From NCBI GenBank assembly GCA_020628955.1, contig JAHDEH010000012.1:1-35569 (forward strand): 35,569 nucleotides of DNA, read 5' to 3'. Shown here piece after piece: positions 1 to 8,187 of the stretch. Source of the stretch: Alphaproteobacteria bacterium. Lineage in GTDB: Bacteria > Pseudomonadota > Alphaproteobacteria > Rickettsiales > Rickettsiaceae. Within the stretch, counting starts at the first letter, position 1. The number at the start of each line of letters is the position of its first letter. The notes under the pieces are model-generated. The model was not told the DNA's origin. It searched no databases and saw only the letters and a program-made list of their open reading frames with translations. Both the position numbers and the translations under genes were made by a program.

Positions 1-53
1 GCAACCGCCTTGTAAGCGGTCGGTCGTCAGTTCGAATCCGACATCCGGCACCA
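1..53 (+). tRNA. tRNA-Thr(UGU), 3' portion
   Basis: The window opens inside a tRNA gene. The anticodon stem ACCGC/GCGGT closes a seven-base loop CTTGTAA, which gives anticodon TGT (Thr). The T-loop TTCGAAT, the acceptor 3' strand ATCCGGC, discriminator A and an encoded CCA (51-53) follow. The T-stem GTCAG/CCGAC has one A-C mismatch at the fourth pair. The 5' half lies outside the window. Confidence 0.93.
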
Positions 54-115
54 CTTTTTCTAAGATTATATAGACATTTAATTCACTACTTCGGTGTTAC
101 ATCTCTCGACATTAT

Positions 116-129
116 TTAAATTTGCAATA
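116..129 (-). repeat. Second left-end terminal repeat, nested
   Basis: The sequence TATTGCAAATTTAA on the minus strand is identical to the left end of the copy that overlaps prmC (15230-15243). It sits at the point where copy 1 loses similarity. The right end belonging to it is unclear; a weak candidate (TTAAATG then TATATAAT on the minus strand) lies near 67-82. Confidence 0.5.
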
Positions 130-189
130 TATACGGGTAGTTTAAGCGAGACAATGAAACTGCATAGTGTCAAGATTAAATTTACAATA
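130..189 (-). repeat. MITE-like element, partial copy 1
   Basis: Read on the minus strand from 189, this begins with the 14-bp terminal repeat TATTGTAAATTTAA and continues with the family core (TGCAGTTTCATTGTCTCGC, then ACTACCCGTATATA). This matches the copy at 27247-27356 closely up to about 130. At 129 a second left-end terminal repeat (TATTGCAAATTTAA, 129 to 116) begins directly, so the right half of this copy is replaced by another sequence. It looks like one element inserted into another. The DNA from 54 to 115 has no gene that I can support. Confidence 0.7.
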
Positions 190-217
190 ACCTTATCAAT
201 AATAATGATAGCTGCAT

Positions 218-1300
218 TTAAATAGTTAATATCCGGTTGAATACCCCCTTCCTTAGATATAAATTAAATGCCTGCTTTTTCTCTTCTTCATCATTTACAA
301 TAATAGGATCTGGAACAGGCTCAGCTGTGCACCTGCAATTATGTGAAGTGCCTGGCATATAGCTTGTTGGTGGCTTGTCTTTTCTGTAAATTTTTCCTTC
401 AAATTTCACATGTTCAGCCCTTACTTTTCCATCCATTTTTGTACGCCAAATAAAATATTTTTCATTTTTGTTAAGTTCAGAAGAGTCGCTATTAATAGGT
501 ATGCTAGTTTTGTCTAGCTCTGCAATAGTGATTTTTTTTGAATCAGCTGCTTCATTTGGCTTGGTGTAGGTTCTGCATTGATATGATGCTAGCATTGCAC
601 CCTCTGCATTTCTTCTATTTTGAATGCCATCTTGTTGCTTACGATTAGATTTTTTTGTTACTTCATATACCGCATTTTCCAGGTGAATTTTATTATTAGT
701 TTCAACATATTTTTTTATGTGTTTCCTTAAATTTGTTTTGCCGTTAGCAAGCCCTGGAAAATTAAAATATAAACTTAAAACAGTATATTTTTCATTTACT
801 CTTAATTTATCCCAATCCTCGCCATATATTTTTTTAAGTTCTTCAAGGCGTGTCTGAGTATCATATTTAAACATTTTTGATATTTGCTGATCGCTAAGTT
901 GGATTTTTCCATAATAAACTTTTTCAAGCAATCCCTCTTCTCCTAATAGCGCATCATAATTAGCTTGAACTTTCTTATCTTCTATATTAGCGCCAATTCC
1001 AACAGTTGTTATAAAAGGCTTTTTTTTGCCATTTTTATCTACATGAGTGGCCCTTAATTTGTTCTGTTCTTTTTCACTAAGAGCATAAAAATCTTCAGCA
1101 TAAATAAAACGATTTTTGTCCTTAGGATCAGCAATTCCGTCTAAATAAGCCTTGCTTTCACAACCTTCTAATTTTTGAATAAAACTTTGAAAGCGTCCAC
1201 GAAATATTTCATTGTCTAGCTCATTGCTTTCATCTACAACAAAATTATGTATAGAGTCGCGAATAACTATTGCAAATTCTTTTTTCTCATCTTCTAGCAT
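218..1300 (-). CDS. GH24 lysozyme fused to phage Mu F-type C-terminal motif
   Basis: A 360-residue protein in two recognisable parts. Residues about 38-230 resemble a T4-type lysozyme (glycoside hydrolase 24, cutting MurNAc-GlcNAc bonds in peptidoglycan). The family E-D-T catalytic set appears as E45 (LEG), D54 (AYLD) and T99 (TTVGIG), and the family C-terminal RRNAEG motif is at about 229-234. About 40 extra residues separate D54 from T99, where T4 lysozyme has only five. Residues about 275-318 carry the ending typical of phage Mu F / SPP1 gp7 minor head proteins: WRTxxDxxVRxxH, a Gly, PG, then NCRC. No signal peptide is evident, so export would need a holin or injection. It lies behind tRNA-Thr, a common phage integration site, with no other phage gene in the window. 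Function of the fusion is inferred. Confidence 0.75.
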   Translation of the reverse strand: MLEDEKKEFAIVIRDSIHNFVVDESNELDNEIFRGRFQSFIQKLEGCESKAYLDGIADPKDKNRFIYAEDFYALSEKEQNKLRATHVDKNGKKKPFITTVGIGANIEDKKVQANYDALLGEEGLLEKVYYGKIQLSDQQISKMFKYDTQTRLEELKKIYGEDWDKLRVNEKYTVLSLYFNFPGLANGKTNLRKHIKKYVETNNKIHLENAVYEVTKKSNRKQQDGIQNRRNAEGAMLASYQCRTYTKPNEAADSKKITIAELDKTSIPINSDSSELNKNEKYFIWRTKMDGKVRAEHVKFEGKIYRKDKPPTSYMPGTSHNCRCTAEPVPDPIIVNDEEEKKQAFNLYLRKGVFNRILTI

Positions 1301-1386
1301 ATTTTAACTTATTTTTAATTAATTAGGTCTTTAAAATAGCTGATTTTTCTGATACACTAATAGCATCAACTAAAAAAACTATAAAT

Positions 1387-1860
1387 ATGTATAAAAATTT
1401 TATTATTATCTGCACTTGCTTTTTTCTATTTGGCTTTAAATCCGAAAAGCAAGTAAAAATCGAACAGCTTGAAAAAGAGTTTTTTTCAGCTATACATAGC
1501 GTACCTGCTTGGGAAAATACAGTTAAAGCAAGCACAGAATTATTAAAATATAAGCCTGAACATGCATTTGTTCATTACAAAAGAGGCATAGCTTTGTCGC
1601 AATTGATTCGACATAAAGAGTCTATAGAATCTTTAGATAAGGCAATTAAATTCTACAAAAATGCAGAAGAAACAATGCAAACAATGATAATAAGTCATTC
1701 TTATTATGTAAGAGGACTTCAGCTAAAATATCTTGGTAAATTAGAAGAAGCGCTAGATTCTTTTGATATGGCAATTAAGCACGGTTTGAATGATCGTCAT
1801 ATACAATTTGACAGGGACGTGGTGATAGGTAAGCTTGGTAGACATCATATGTATCAGTAA
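1387..1860 (+). CDS. Exported TPR protein, tandem copy 1
   Basis: A 157-residue protein with a hydrophobic N-terminus (residues 5-17 after a Lys) that could be a signal peptide or anchor. Two tetratricopeptide-like repeats follow, at about residues 60-93 (HYKRGIALSQL, ESLDKAI) and 105-136 (YYVRGLQLKYLGKLEEALDSFDMAI). TPRs are protein-binding scaffolds; the partner is unknown. It differs from its neighbour copy (1929-2402) at about 15 of 157 residues, with changes clustered at 61-66 on the first TPR helix and at 95-99. No clear Shine-Dalgarno sequence precedes the ATG. Function beyond TPR binding cannot be assigned. Confidence 0.8.
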   Translation: MYKNFIIICTCFFLFGFKSEKQVKIEQLEKEFFSAIHSVPAWENTVKASTELLKYKPEHAFVHYKRGIALSQLIRHKESIESLDKAIKFYKNAEETMQTMIISHSYYVRGLQLKYLGKLEEALDSFDMAIKHGLNDRHIQFDRDVVIGKLGRHHMYQ

Positions 1861-1928
1861 TAAACCGTGTTTTTAAAATAGCTGATTTTTCCGTTTGCAA
1901 TAATAGCATCAACTCAAAAAATTATAAA

Positions 1929-2402
1929 ATGTATAAAAATTTTATTATTATCTTCACCTGCTTTTTTCTATTTGGCTTTAAATCAGAAAAGCAAGTAAAA
2001 ATCGAACAGCTTGAAAAAGAGTTTTTTTCAGCTATACATAGCGTACCTGCTTGGAAAAATACAGTTAAAGCAAGCACAGAATTATTAAAATACAAGCCTG
2101 AACATGCAGAAGCTCATTTTAGAAAAGGCATAGCTTTGTCGCAATTGAGTCGACATAAAGAGTCTATAGAATCTTTAGATAAGGCAATTAAATTCTATAA
2201 AAATGCAGAAAAAACAAAACAAAAAATGATAATAAGTTATTCTTATTATGTAAGAGGACTTCAACTAAAATATCTTGGTAAATTAGAAGAAGCGCTGGAA
2301 TCTTTTGATATGGGAATTAAGCATGGTTTGAATGATCGTCATATACAATTTGACCGAGAAGTAGTGATAGGTAAGCTTGGTAGACATCATATGTATCAGT
2401 AA
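1929..2402 (+). CDS. Exported TPR protein, tandem copy 2
   Basis: This is the second copy of the 157-residue TPR protein, with the same hydrophobic N-terminus and two TPR-like repeats. Compared with copy 1 I count about 15 amino-acid changes and about 8-9 silent codon changes, for example C9F, E43K, F61E, V62A, I74S, M97K and T99K. The reading frame is intact in both, so both have been kept since duplication. The upstream block is shared, so any regulatory signal was copied with the gene. Confidence 0.8.
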   Translation: MYKNFIIIFTCFFLFGFKSEKQVKIEQLEKEFFSAIHSVPAWKNTVKASTELLKYKPEHAEAHFRKGIALSQLSRHKESIESLDKAIKFYKNAEKTKQKMIISYSYYVRGLQLKYLGKLEEALESFDMGIKHGLNDRHIQFDREVVIGKLGRHHMYQ

Positions 2403-2610
2403 TAAACCGCGTTTTTAAAATAGCTGATTTTTCCGTTTGCACTAATAGCATCAACTAAAAAACTCTATAATCTGACTGATTAAGCACAGTTTGATATTAA
2501 TCATAGATGAATTAATATACACAAGATAAATATTTTATAGCCATATTTTACAAAGTAGTTTATAGTATTTTTATAGTCAAAATAATTTATTAAAATAAAA
2601 CTAATACACT

Positions 2611-3393
2611 ATGATAAAATACAAAAAAATATTTACTAGTTTTGCCATATTAGCCTTAACCAGCACAAATACATTAGCTATCCCTTGCTGTGACACAAGC
2701 ACCAAATATGCAAACCCTTATCAGCCTACTAAAATAGCTACAAAAGATCATTATAATAGACTAAATCGCTACACTAATGGAGATTATGAGCCTGAGGGTG
2801 ATTTAATGTTCAAAATGCGTTTATTTTATTTACACACAGATGCAAAAACAAGCAAGCTACCAAACGCAGTTGCAGGTCAGTCTAATCCTAAATCGCTTGG
2901 GCAGCGTGGCTTTGGTTTTGATGCATCAATGACTTATTTCTTTACGCATAATTTTGCTACTGAAATGTCTCTTGGGCTACAATTTATCAACCTAAAGAAA
3001 ACATATATAACTGATCTTGCAAGAGCTCAAGGTTCTGGCGCTGTTAATAATAGCAAAACAAACTATATTTATGGCATACCTTTTGCCACAACTCTGCAAT
3101 ATCACATAGCACCATATGGCGCTATTAGGCCTTTTGTTGGCGCAGGTTATGGTTTCACCTATATGCACTCACGCATCAGCGCAGCAGATGTATATTCAAG
3201 CCATGGGCCAGTATTGCAGCTAGGTGTTGATTTTATTGCAAAAGATGATACTTTAATTACACTAGACATTAAGAAGCGCTTTGCTGAATCTAAAGTAAAG
3301 TTCAAAAAGAATTTCATAGGCAGTAAATCCGTAACTAGCAAAGTAAAGTGGAACCCGCTAACTATCGCACTTGGTTTTGGATTTAAATTCTAA
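2611..3393 (+). CDS. Outer-membrane beta-barrel protein
   Basis: A 260-residue protein with a clear signal peptide (KYKK, then a hydrophobic run to TLA at about residue 23; the mature protein starts near IPCC). Alternating strands, the PFVGAGYGF motif (about residues 172-180) and the C-terminal Phe of LGFGFKF are typical of small beta-barrel surface proteins (the OMP beta-barrel / Rickettsiales surface-antigen type). Likely an abundant surface protein or adhesin, but substrate or ligand cannot be read from sequence. It ends 8 bp from convergent hemF. A possible promoter is TTGATA (2491-2496), a 16-bp gap and TAATAT (2513-2518); this is weak evidence. Confidence 0.8.
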   Translation: MIKYKKIFTSFAILALTSTNTLAIPCCDTSTKYANPYQPTKIATKDHYNRLNRYTNGDYEPEGDLMFKMRLFYLHTDAKTSKLPNAVAGQSNPKSLGQRGFGFDASMTYFFTHNFATEMSLGLQFINLKKTYITDLARAQGSGAVNNSKTNYIYGIPFATTLQYHIAPYGAIRPFVGAGYGFTYMHSRISAADVYSSHGPVLQLGVDFIAKDDTLITLDIKKRFAESKVKFKKNFIGSKSVTSKVKWNPLTIALGFGFKF

Positions 3394-3401
3394 AGAAATA
3401 A

Positions 3402-4262
3402 TCACGGCCATTTAACTTCAGGAGGAAGTGACATTAATATAGCCTCTACATTGCCACCAGTTTCAAGACCAAAGCTGGTGCCTCTGTCATAGAGCAAATT
3501 AAACTCGACATAGCGCCCCCGTTTTACTAGTTGTTGATGTCTTTGCTCTTGGCTCCAAGGTAGGTTCATTTTTTTTCTGACAATATCTGGATATACAGCA
3601 AGAAGCGCTTTGCCAACATCCATAGTAAACTCGAAATTATCTTTAAAACTATTTTGGCTGCTTTCTTCATTATTATATAAATAATCATAGAATATGCCAC
3701 CAACACCGCGCGACTCTTTTCTGTGTTTTAGGTAAAAATATTCATCACATTTCTTTTTAAAGGAAGTATAATATTTATCATTATGTTGATCGCATGCTTT
3801 TTTAAAAGCCTCATGAAATTGCTGCGTTTCAGTCTCTTCTTCAAAAATAGGAGTCAGGTCTGCACCGCCTCCAAACCAATTTTTTGTAGTTTCAATATAT
3901 CTAGTATTAAAATGCATTGCCGGCACTAGAGGCGAACACATATGCGCAACAACAGAAATACCAGTTGCAAAAAATTCTGGATTTTCTGCAGCGCCCGGAA
4001 TCTTACTCTTAAACTTATCGGAAAATTCACCATGCACAGTAGAGATATTAACCCCCACTTTTTCAAAAACATTGCCATGCATAATTGACATCTGACCACC
4101 ATCATTTTCTTTCTCACTGCGCAGCCAATTTTTTCTTTTAAATTTGCCTGGCTCTAAATTATTTACTGTAGCATATTCGACTTCAATCTTTTCAAATACT
4201 GCACATAATTGATTGCGCAAATTTTCAAACCACTGAGAGGTTAATTGTTTATTTGTTTTCAT
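3402..4262 (-). CDS. hemF: Oxygen-dependent coproporphyrinogen III oxidase
   Basis: This enzyme converts coproporphyrinogen III to protoporphyrinogen IX with O2 in haem synthesis. The 286-residue length is normal for the family. Recognised motifs are PAMHFNTRYIE around H117 (the active-site His segment), WFGGGADLTP (129-138), and the C-terminal block FNLLYDRGTSFGLETGGN. It is the last gene of a minus-strand run MFS transporter - yraN - hemF, 12 bp after yraN. Its presence implies aerobic haem synthesis. Confidence 0.97.
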   Translation of the reverse strand: MKTNKQLTSQWFENLRNQLCAVFEKIEVEYATVNNLEPGKFKRKNWLRSEKENDGGQMSIMHGNVFEKVGVNISTVHGEFSDKFKSKIPGAAENPEFFATGISVVAHMCSPLVPAMHFNTRYIETTKNWFGGGADLTPIFEEETETQQFHEAFKKACDQHNDKYYTSFKKKCDEYFYLKHRKESRGVGGIFYDYLYNNEESSQNSFKDNFEFTMDVGKALLAVYPDIVRKKMNLPWSQEQRHQQLVKRGRYVEFNLLYDRGTSFGLETGGNVEAILMSLPPEVKWP

Positions 4263-4274
4263 AATTATTAATAT

Positions 4275-4616
4275 TTACCACGCATTATTTATTATTAGGG
4301 GCCAGCGATATGGCTGCACCACTGCAAGGTCAAATCTTACATCATAATTTGAATATTTTCTATTTTTTAATAAAAAAAACTCAGCAGAGCGCGTAATGCG
4401 CTGTTTTTGTGTGACTGACACAATATCTTCGCATATGCCATATTTTCTGGCTTTTACCTCAATAAATATCAGCTTTTTGCCCTTGCGCGCTATGATGTCT
4501 ATCTCGCCTAATTTATTATTATAACGATGATGTAATATTTGATGAAATTTACAAATATATAAAAAACATATTATATATTCTGCAAGTAAGCCAAAATAAT
4601 GATTCGATAAACGCAT
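4275..4616 (-). CDS. yraN: YraN family (UPF0102) nuclease-like protein
   Basis: A 113-residue protein of the YraN/UPF0102 family, which has a Holliday-junction-resolvase-like fold. The core motif GEIDIIARKGKKLIFIEVKAR (about residues 37-57) holds the E-x-D ... E-V-K residues of a PD-(D/E)XK nuclease. Its ATG overlaps the stop of the upstream transporter by one base (TAATG), so translational coupling is likely. Biological role in bacteria is poorly defined. Confidence 0.92.
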   Translation of the reverse strand: MRLSNHYFGLLAEYIICFLYICKFHQILHHRYNNKLGEIDIIARKGKKLIFIEVKARKYGICEDIVSVTQKQRITRSAEFFLLKNRKYSNYDVRFDLAVVQPYRWPLIINNAW

Positions 4617-5887
4617 TATTTTTGTTTCAAATTTTTATCCAGCAATTCCCTAATTTTAACGCGTAAAATATAAGAGCTTATTAAAAATGCAGCAGACGTA
4701 AACATAATATAAAAAGCTGGAGAATAAAATTTACCAGTCCACTCAACCAAACTTCTAGAAATCATAGCTGAAGTACCACCGCACAGAGCAACGCCTAGAT
4801 TATAGCTAAAAGCAACACCGGAAAATCTTTGCTTTGGCGTGAAAAGTGAGATAATAAAAATATATGCTGTTCCAGCAATCATACCGCCCATAATAGCAAG
4901 GCTAGTTACTGCAATAATTTGCATATATGTTTCTTCATATGAGATAAATGCAAATGTTGGCAATATTCCAACAAACACAAGCAATGCCGAGCAAGTAATC
5001 GTTTTAAATCTGCCAATAATATCAGAAATATACCCTGAAATAGGCATTGTTACCATCATGATCACTGTTGCATAAGTCAGGAATAACTTTGCTTTTGCTT
5101 CGCTGAAATGCAGTATATTAATATGATATATATTGATATATGTTTTAATTAAATACACAACACTGCTTGCACTAGCTCCCAAACAAAATGTAATAAACAT
5201 TGATGATTTAGCATTTTTCAGTACATGCAAAAATGGAGATTTTAAAGTTTTTTTCTTCTCAGCAAGCATTTCAAATATTGGAGTTTCAGATACTCTCAGG
5301 CGAATATAAAATCCAGCAAGACCCATAACGCCGCCAAGAATGAAAGCAAAACGCCACATGAACTCGACTCCAGGAAAAAATTCTTGCAGAGCAATACCAA
5401 CAATTGCTGCAAGTAACGTGCCGGCTAAATTCGATGCGTGTACAATGCCTGCCGTAAAGCCTGGCCTTAGATTTTCATAATGCTCTAAAATAAAAATTGC
5501 GGCCCCCGCACCTTCACCACTAATACAAAGACCTTGTATCAAGCGCATCAATACTAAAATAAGCGGTGCAAGATAGCCTATATCTGCATAGCTTGGAATT
5601 AGTCCAATAGTAAATGTTGGAATTGTCATGCCCAGCATGGAAGTAATTAAAGACACGCGGCGCCCATAGCGATCTGCAATAAAGCCAAAAATCACTCCAC
5701 CAATTGGCCTGGTTAAAAAACCAACAGCAAATACCATTAGGCTGTATATGTCGCGAAAAAAATCAGAAGATTCCGGGAAAAAGGTTTTACCAATTGCTGC
5801 TGTAAAAACAGCATATACAGTAAAGTCATAATATTCTAGTACATTACCAGAAATTGCTGATAAAAAAATTGATCTGCGCTTGTTCAT
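4616..5887 (-). CDS. MFS transporter, ProP / metabolite:H+ symporter type
   Basis: A 423-residue inner-membrane transporter with about 12 hydrophobic segments. The MFS loop motif appears as GFIADRYGRR (about residues 67-76), and the RLIQGLCISGEG segment (about 114-125) is typical of the ProP/KgtP metabolite:H+ symporter group. Rickettsiales carry many paralogues of this group, presumably to take up host osmolytes, amino acids or dicarboxylates. The substrate cannot be predicted. First gene of the transporter-yraN-hemF run. Confidence 0.92.
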   Translation of the reverse strand: MNKRRSIFLSAISGNVLEYYDFTVYAVFTAAIGKTFFPESSDFFRDIYSLMVFAVGFLTRPIGGVIFGFIADRYGRRVSLITSMLGMTIPTFTIGLIPSYADIGYLAPLILVLMRLIQGLCISGEGAGAAIFILEHYENLRPGFTAGIVHASNLAGTLLAAIVGIALQEFFPGVEFMWRFAFILGGVMGLAGFYIRLRVSETPIFEMLAEKKKTLKSPFLHVLKNAKSSMFITFCLGASASSVVYLIKTYINIYHINILHFSEAKAKLFLTYATVIMMVTMPISGYISDIIGRFKTITCSALLVFVGILPTFAFISYEETYMQIIAVTSLAIMGGMIAGTAYIFIISLFTPKQRFSGVAFSYNLGVALCGGTSAMISRSLVEWTGKFYSPAFYIMFTSAAFLISSYILRVKIRELLDKNLKQK

Positions 5888-5959
5888 ATAGAACTTATAC
5901 CATTATTTTTAATAACTCTTGCATTATAGAGCAAATTTAGATTTTTAAAACATAAAAAT

Positions 5960-6706
5960 TTACTTAATCATAAAATTATCGACTAATTCATCAAGCAAGG
6001 CGCTATGATGCTTTCGCCAGTAATATTTATACTCATTATTTTGTAGATTCTGAATATTAATTTTATCAGGACAAAATTTTGACAAAAATGCCCTGACTAC
6101 AAAATTCATTTGCTCATCAAATACACCATTTACAACAATATTGTAGCCTATAAATTTTAGTTTTTTTTGTATTTTGCTAATTTCATCACCCTTATCTTGA
6201 TGCTTAAATAAAATTTCTGAATCTTGCAGGTGTGCATCATGCCAAATACCAAAACCATGTTTATGCATTAATTGCCAGTCAAAAAATATACCTGGATCAA
6301 TTTTTCTGCTTGGTGCAATATCTGAATGACCAATAAAATTCTCTTGTTTAATTGTATGTTTTGTTTTTAGCATGCCGCATAGCCGCAGACACGACACCAT
6401 CTGCCTTGAATCAAAAGCTTTATCGCCTGTATTGTCTAGTTCGATACCAATTGAATATTCATTTAATCCCTCTTTTTCTTGCCAAGAGCTTTTTCCAGCA
6501 TGCCATGCAACACCTGCATCATCAACCAATTGAAAAATAGTACCATCTTCTTTAATTAGATAATGTGCACTGACTTTAGCTGCGCTATCACATAAGCGCT
6601 CCATGGCACCATCAAAATTCATCTCTGTATAATGTAATATTACATATTCTATAAGATGAGTACGCTTAGAGCAATTAGGAGAAGAAAATTGATTTATGAT
6701 TTTCAT
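5960..6706 (-). CDS. ampD: N-acetylmuramoyl-L-alanine amidase, AmpD-like
   Basis: A zinc amidase of the Amidase_2 family that removes the peptide from (anhydro)MurNAc, used in wall recycling. The expected zinc ligands are H25 (ILHYTEM), H127 (GHSD) and D137 (KIDPG); the H-D spacing of ten matches AmpD. At 248 residues it is longer than cytosolic AmpD. Residues about 170-245 look like a degenerate peptidoglycan-binding helical domain, as in AmiD/AmpDh2-type enzymes. No signal peptide is visible. It follows the PAP2-like gene by 11 bp. Confidence 0.93.
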   Translation of the reverse strand: MKIINQFSSPNCSKRTHLIEYVILHYTEMNFDGAMERLCDSAAKVSAHYLIKEDGTIFQLVDDAGVAWHAGKSSWQEKEGLNEYSIGIELDNTGDKAFDSRQMVSCLRLCGMLKTKHTIKQENFIGHSDIAPSRKIDPGIFFDWQLMHKHGFGIWHDAHLQDSEILFKHQDKGDEISKIQKKLKFIGYNIVVNGVFDEQMNFVVRAFLSKFCPDKINIQNLQNNEYKYYWRKHHSALLDELVDNFMIK

Positions 6707-6717
6707 AAAACTTTATT

Positions 6718-7311
6718 CTAGAATTTAAAAACTATACCAGCTGAGGCCTCACCTGCTCCAATGTGGAAATCAGTTGACCTATATTCATTACTCCAGCCGA
6801 GCTTACTATTTAAATATACAACACCTTCTGCAAATAATGCACCAGCTATCACCTGACCTAGCGTATGTTCTTTTGCTTTAATGCGGCTATAGCCAGTTAC
6901 AGCAGCTGCAGCATAAAGCGGTATGCTAGCCAGCTTGTAATCATCTGAAAAAGTTCGCATATATGCAGCTGCAACCCATGCAGAACCAGTATGCGCAGAA
7001 GGCATTCCTTCATACCTATCTTTTTTACCAGCTATATGTGGTCTTTTACTGGCTCGCCATTTTGCCTGCTTGCTAATTAATTTAATACCATGCATACCAA
7101 GCCATGTTTGACCATAAATTATACCAAAATGACCTGCCCCTTTTTCCTGCGAGGCAAAACCTGCCACAATTACTGGATTTGCAATTTGGGCAATATCGCC
7201 AAATGTACGAACAGCACTATTTCTTGATTTTGCGAATACCGAATTGCTTACAAAGCAAAAAATAACTACTAGGCTTGAAAATATTTTTACTATGGCTTTT
7301 TGATTATACAT
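6718..7311 (-). CDS. PAP2-superfamily phosphatase-like protein, atypical motif 3
   Basis: A 197-residue exported protein (signal peptide to about FAKS, residue 27). It shows PAP2 features: a basic KWRASKRP segment (84-91), MPSAHTG (103-109) as the PSGH motif, and SRIKAKEH (142-149) as the SR..H motif. The usual Asp four residues after the motif-3 His is Gln (Q153). The family cleaves phosphate from lipids such as undecaprenyl-PP, phosphatidic acid or lipid A. It abuts the gene before it (TAAATG) and precedes ampD, suggesting an envelope role. The C-terminus IVFKF is unusual for PAP2 and resembles a barrel end. Activity is uncertain. Confidence 0.72.
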   Translation of the reverse strand: MYNQKAIVKIFSSLVVIFCFVSNSVFAKSRNSAVRTFGDIAQIANPVIVAGFASQEKGAGHFGIIYGQTWLGMHGIKLISKQAKWRASKRPHIAGKKDRYEGMPSAHTGSAWVAAAYMRTFSDDYKLASIPLYAAAAVTGYSRIKAKEHTLGQVIAGALFAEGVVYLNSKLGWSNEYRSTDFHIGAGEASAGIVFKF

Positions 7312-8148
7312 TTATTTTAAACCGCTTCTATATAAATTGAAAATTGCAGATGCATTTATACCAATTTTGCTAAATGCATCTTGTAGATTTATAGCAGTTT
7401 TTTTGATTTTTTCAATATTTTTTAATTGCCAATTACTAGTAATGATAATTTTATTACCCTGTTGTATTAATTGATATCTTTGCATAAAATTATCTGCAAA
7501 TAATTTATCTTCTTTTTCTGTGTAATCGCTATTTACAAAAGTGTTAAACGCAATAATTCCACCCATTTTCGTTACTTTTTTGAAATTTTGCATTGCTTCA
7601 TTTGTTAAAAAACCTTCTGGAATATAGTCAGCATCAAAAACGTCTATCATCACAATGTCATATTTATTTTCTTCTGATTCATTTATGAATTTTAAACCAT
7701 CCTGAATTATAAAGTTATTTTGTTTGTTTTTTAAATTAGGGTAAAAATATTTTTGTGCAATCTTTGGCAGGCTAGGATTAATTTCTACAATATCTATTTT
7801 TGCATCTGGAACTAATATATTCAAAGAATTTGCTAGTGTGCCACCGCCAAGACCCAATATTAATATCTTTTTTGGTGAATCGTTGAAAAATAAACTACTT
7901 AGCATTGATTTTGCATAATTAAATTGTACCTTATCTGTTTGCTTTGGATTAATGCAAGTTTGGAGTGTAGATGTTGGTGGCCTCTTAAAAGTTAGGCACC
8001 TTCTTTCATATTTCTCGTATACCCAAACCTCGCCATATTCCGTATTGTGCCCATAAATTATCTTAGCATCTTCTGCATATGAATGTATTCCAATTAAACA
8101 TACTGACGCAGTCGCTATTTTTAAAAAATATTTGATTATATTTTTCAT
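7312..8148 (-). CDS. Spermidine-synthase-like aminopropyltransferase, exported
   Basis: A 278-residue protein with the Rossmann fold of polyamine synthases and their methyltransferase-like relatives: GLGGG at 99-103, acidic E122 (DIVEINP), D150 (IIQDGLKF), and DVFDADYIP at 169-177. An N-terminal hydrophobic stretch ending HSYAED (about residue 26) predicts export or anchoring, odd for a cytosolic polyamine enzyme. Such exported SpeE-like proteins are known in proteobacteria but their substrate is unclear. First gene of the run with the PAP2-like gene and ampD. Confidence 0.75.
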   Translation of the reverse strand: MKNIIKYFLKIATASVCLIGIHSYAEDAKIIYGHNTEYGEVWVYEKYERRCLTFKRPPTSTLQTCINPKQTDKVQFNYAKSMLSSLFFNDSPKKILILGLGGGTLANSLNILVPDAKIDIVEINPSLPKIAQKYFYPNLKNKQNNFIIQDGLKFINESEENKYDIVMIDVFDADYIPEGFLTNEAMQNFKKVTKMGGIIAFNTFVNSDYTEKEDKLFADNFMQRYQLIQQGNKIIITSNWQLKNIEKIKKTAINLQDAFSKIGINASAIFNLYRSGLK

Positions 8149-8187
8149 TATAATTCACTCTCCATAAATTTATTATTAAGTAATTGA

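Larger units (their letters stand above)
1330..2470 (+). repeat. 542-bp tandem direct repeat, two full units plus truncated third
   Basis: The block TTAAAATAGCTGATTTTTC begins at 1331, 1873 and 2415, an exact period of 542 bp. Units 1 and 2 each hold a full TPR gene. Unit 3 keeps only the upstream block (to about 2470) and has no gene behind it. Unit 2 and unit 3 leaders resemble each other more than unit 1 (both have CCGTTTGCA), as expected if unit 2 arose next to the right junction. Confidence 0.92.

Noticed and set aside
1330-2470. CRISPR array or short tandem repeat
   Set aside because: The repeat unit is 542 bp and contains a gene; no short repeat-spacer pattern exists anywhere in the window.
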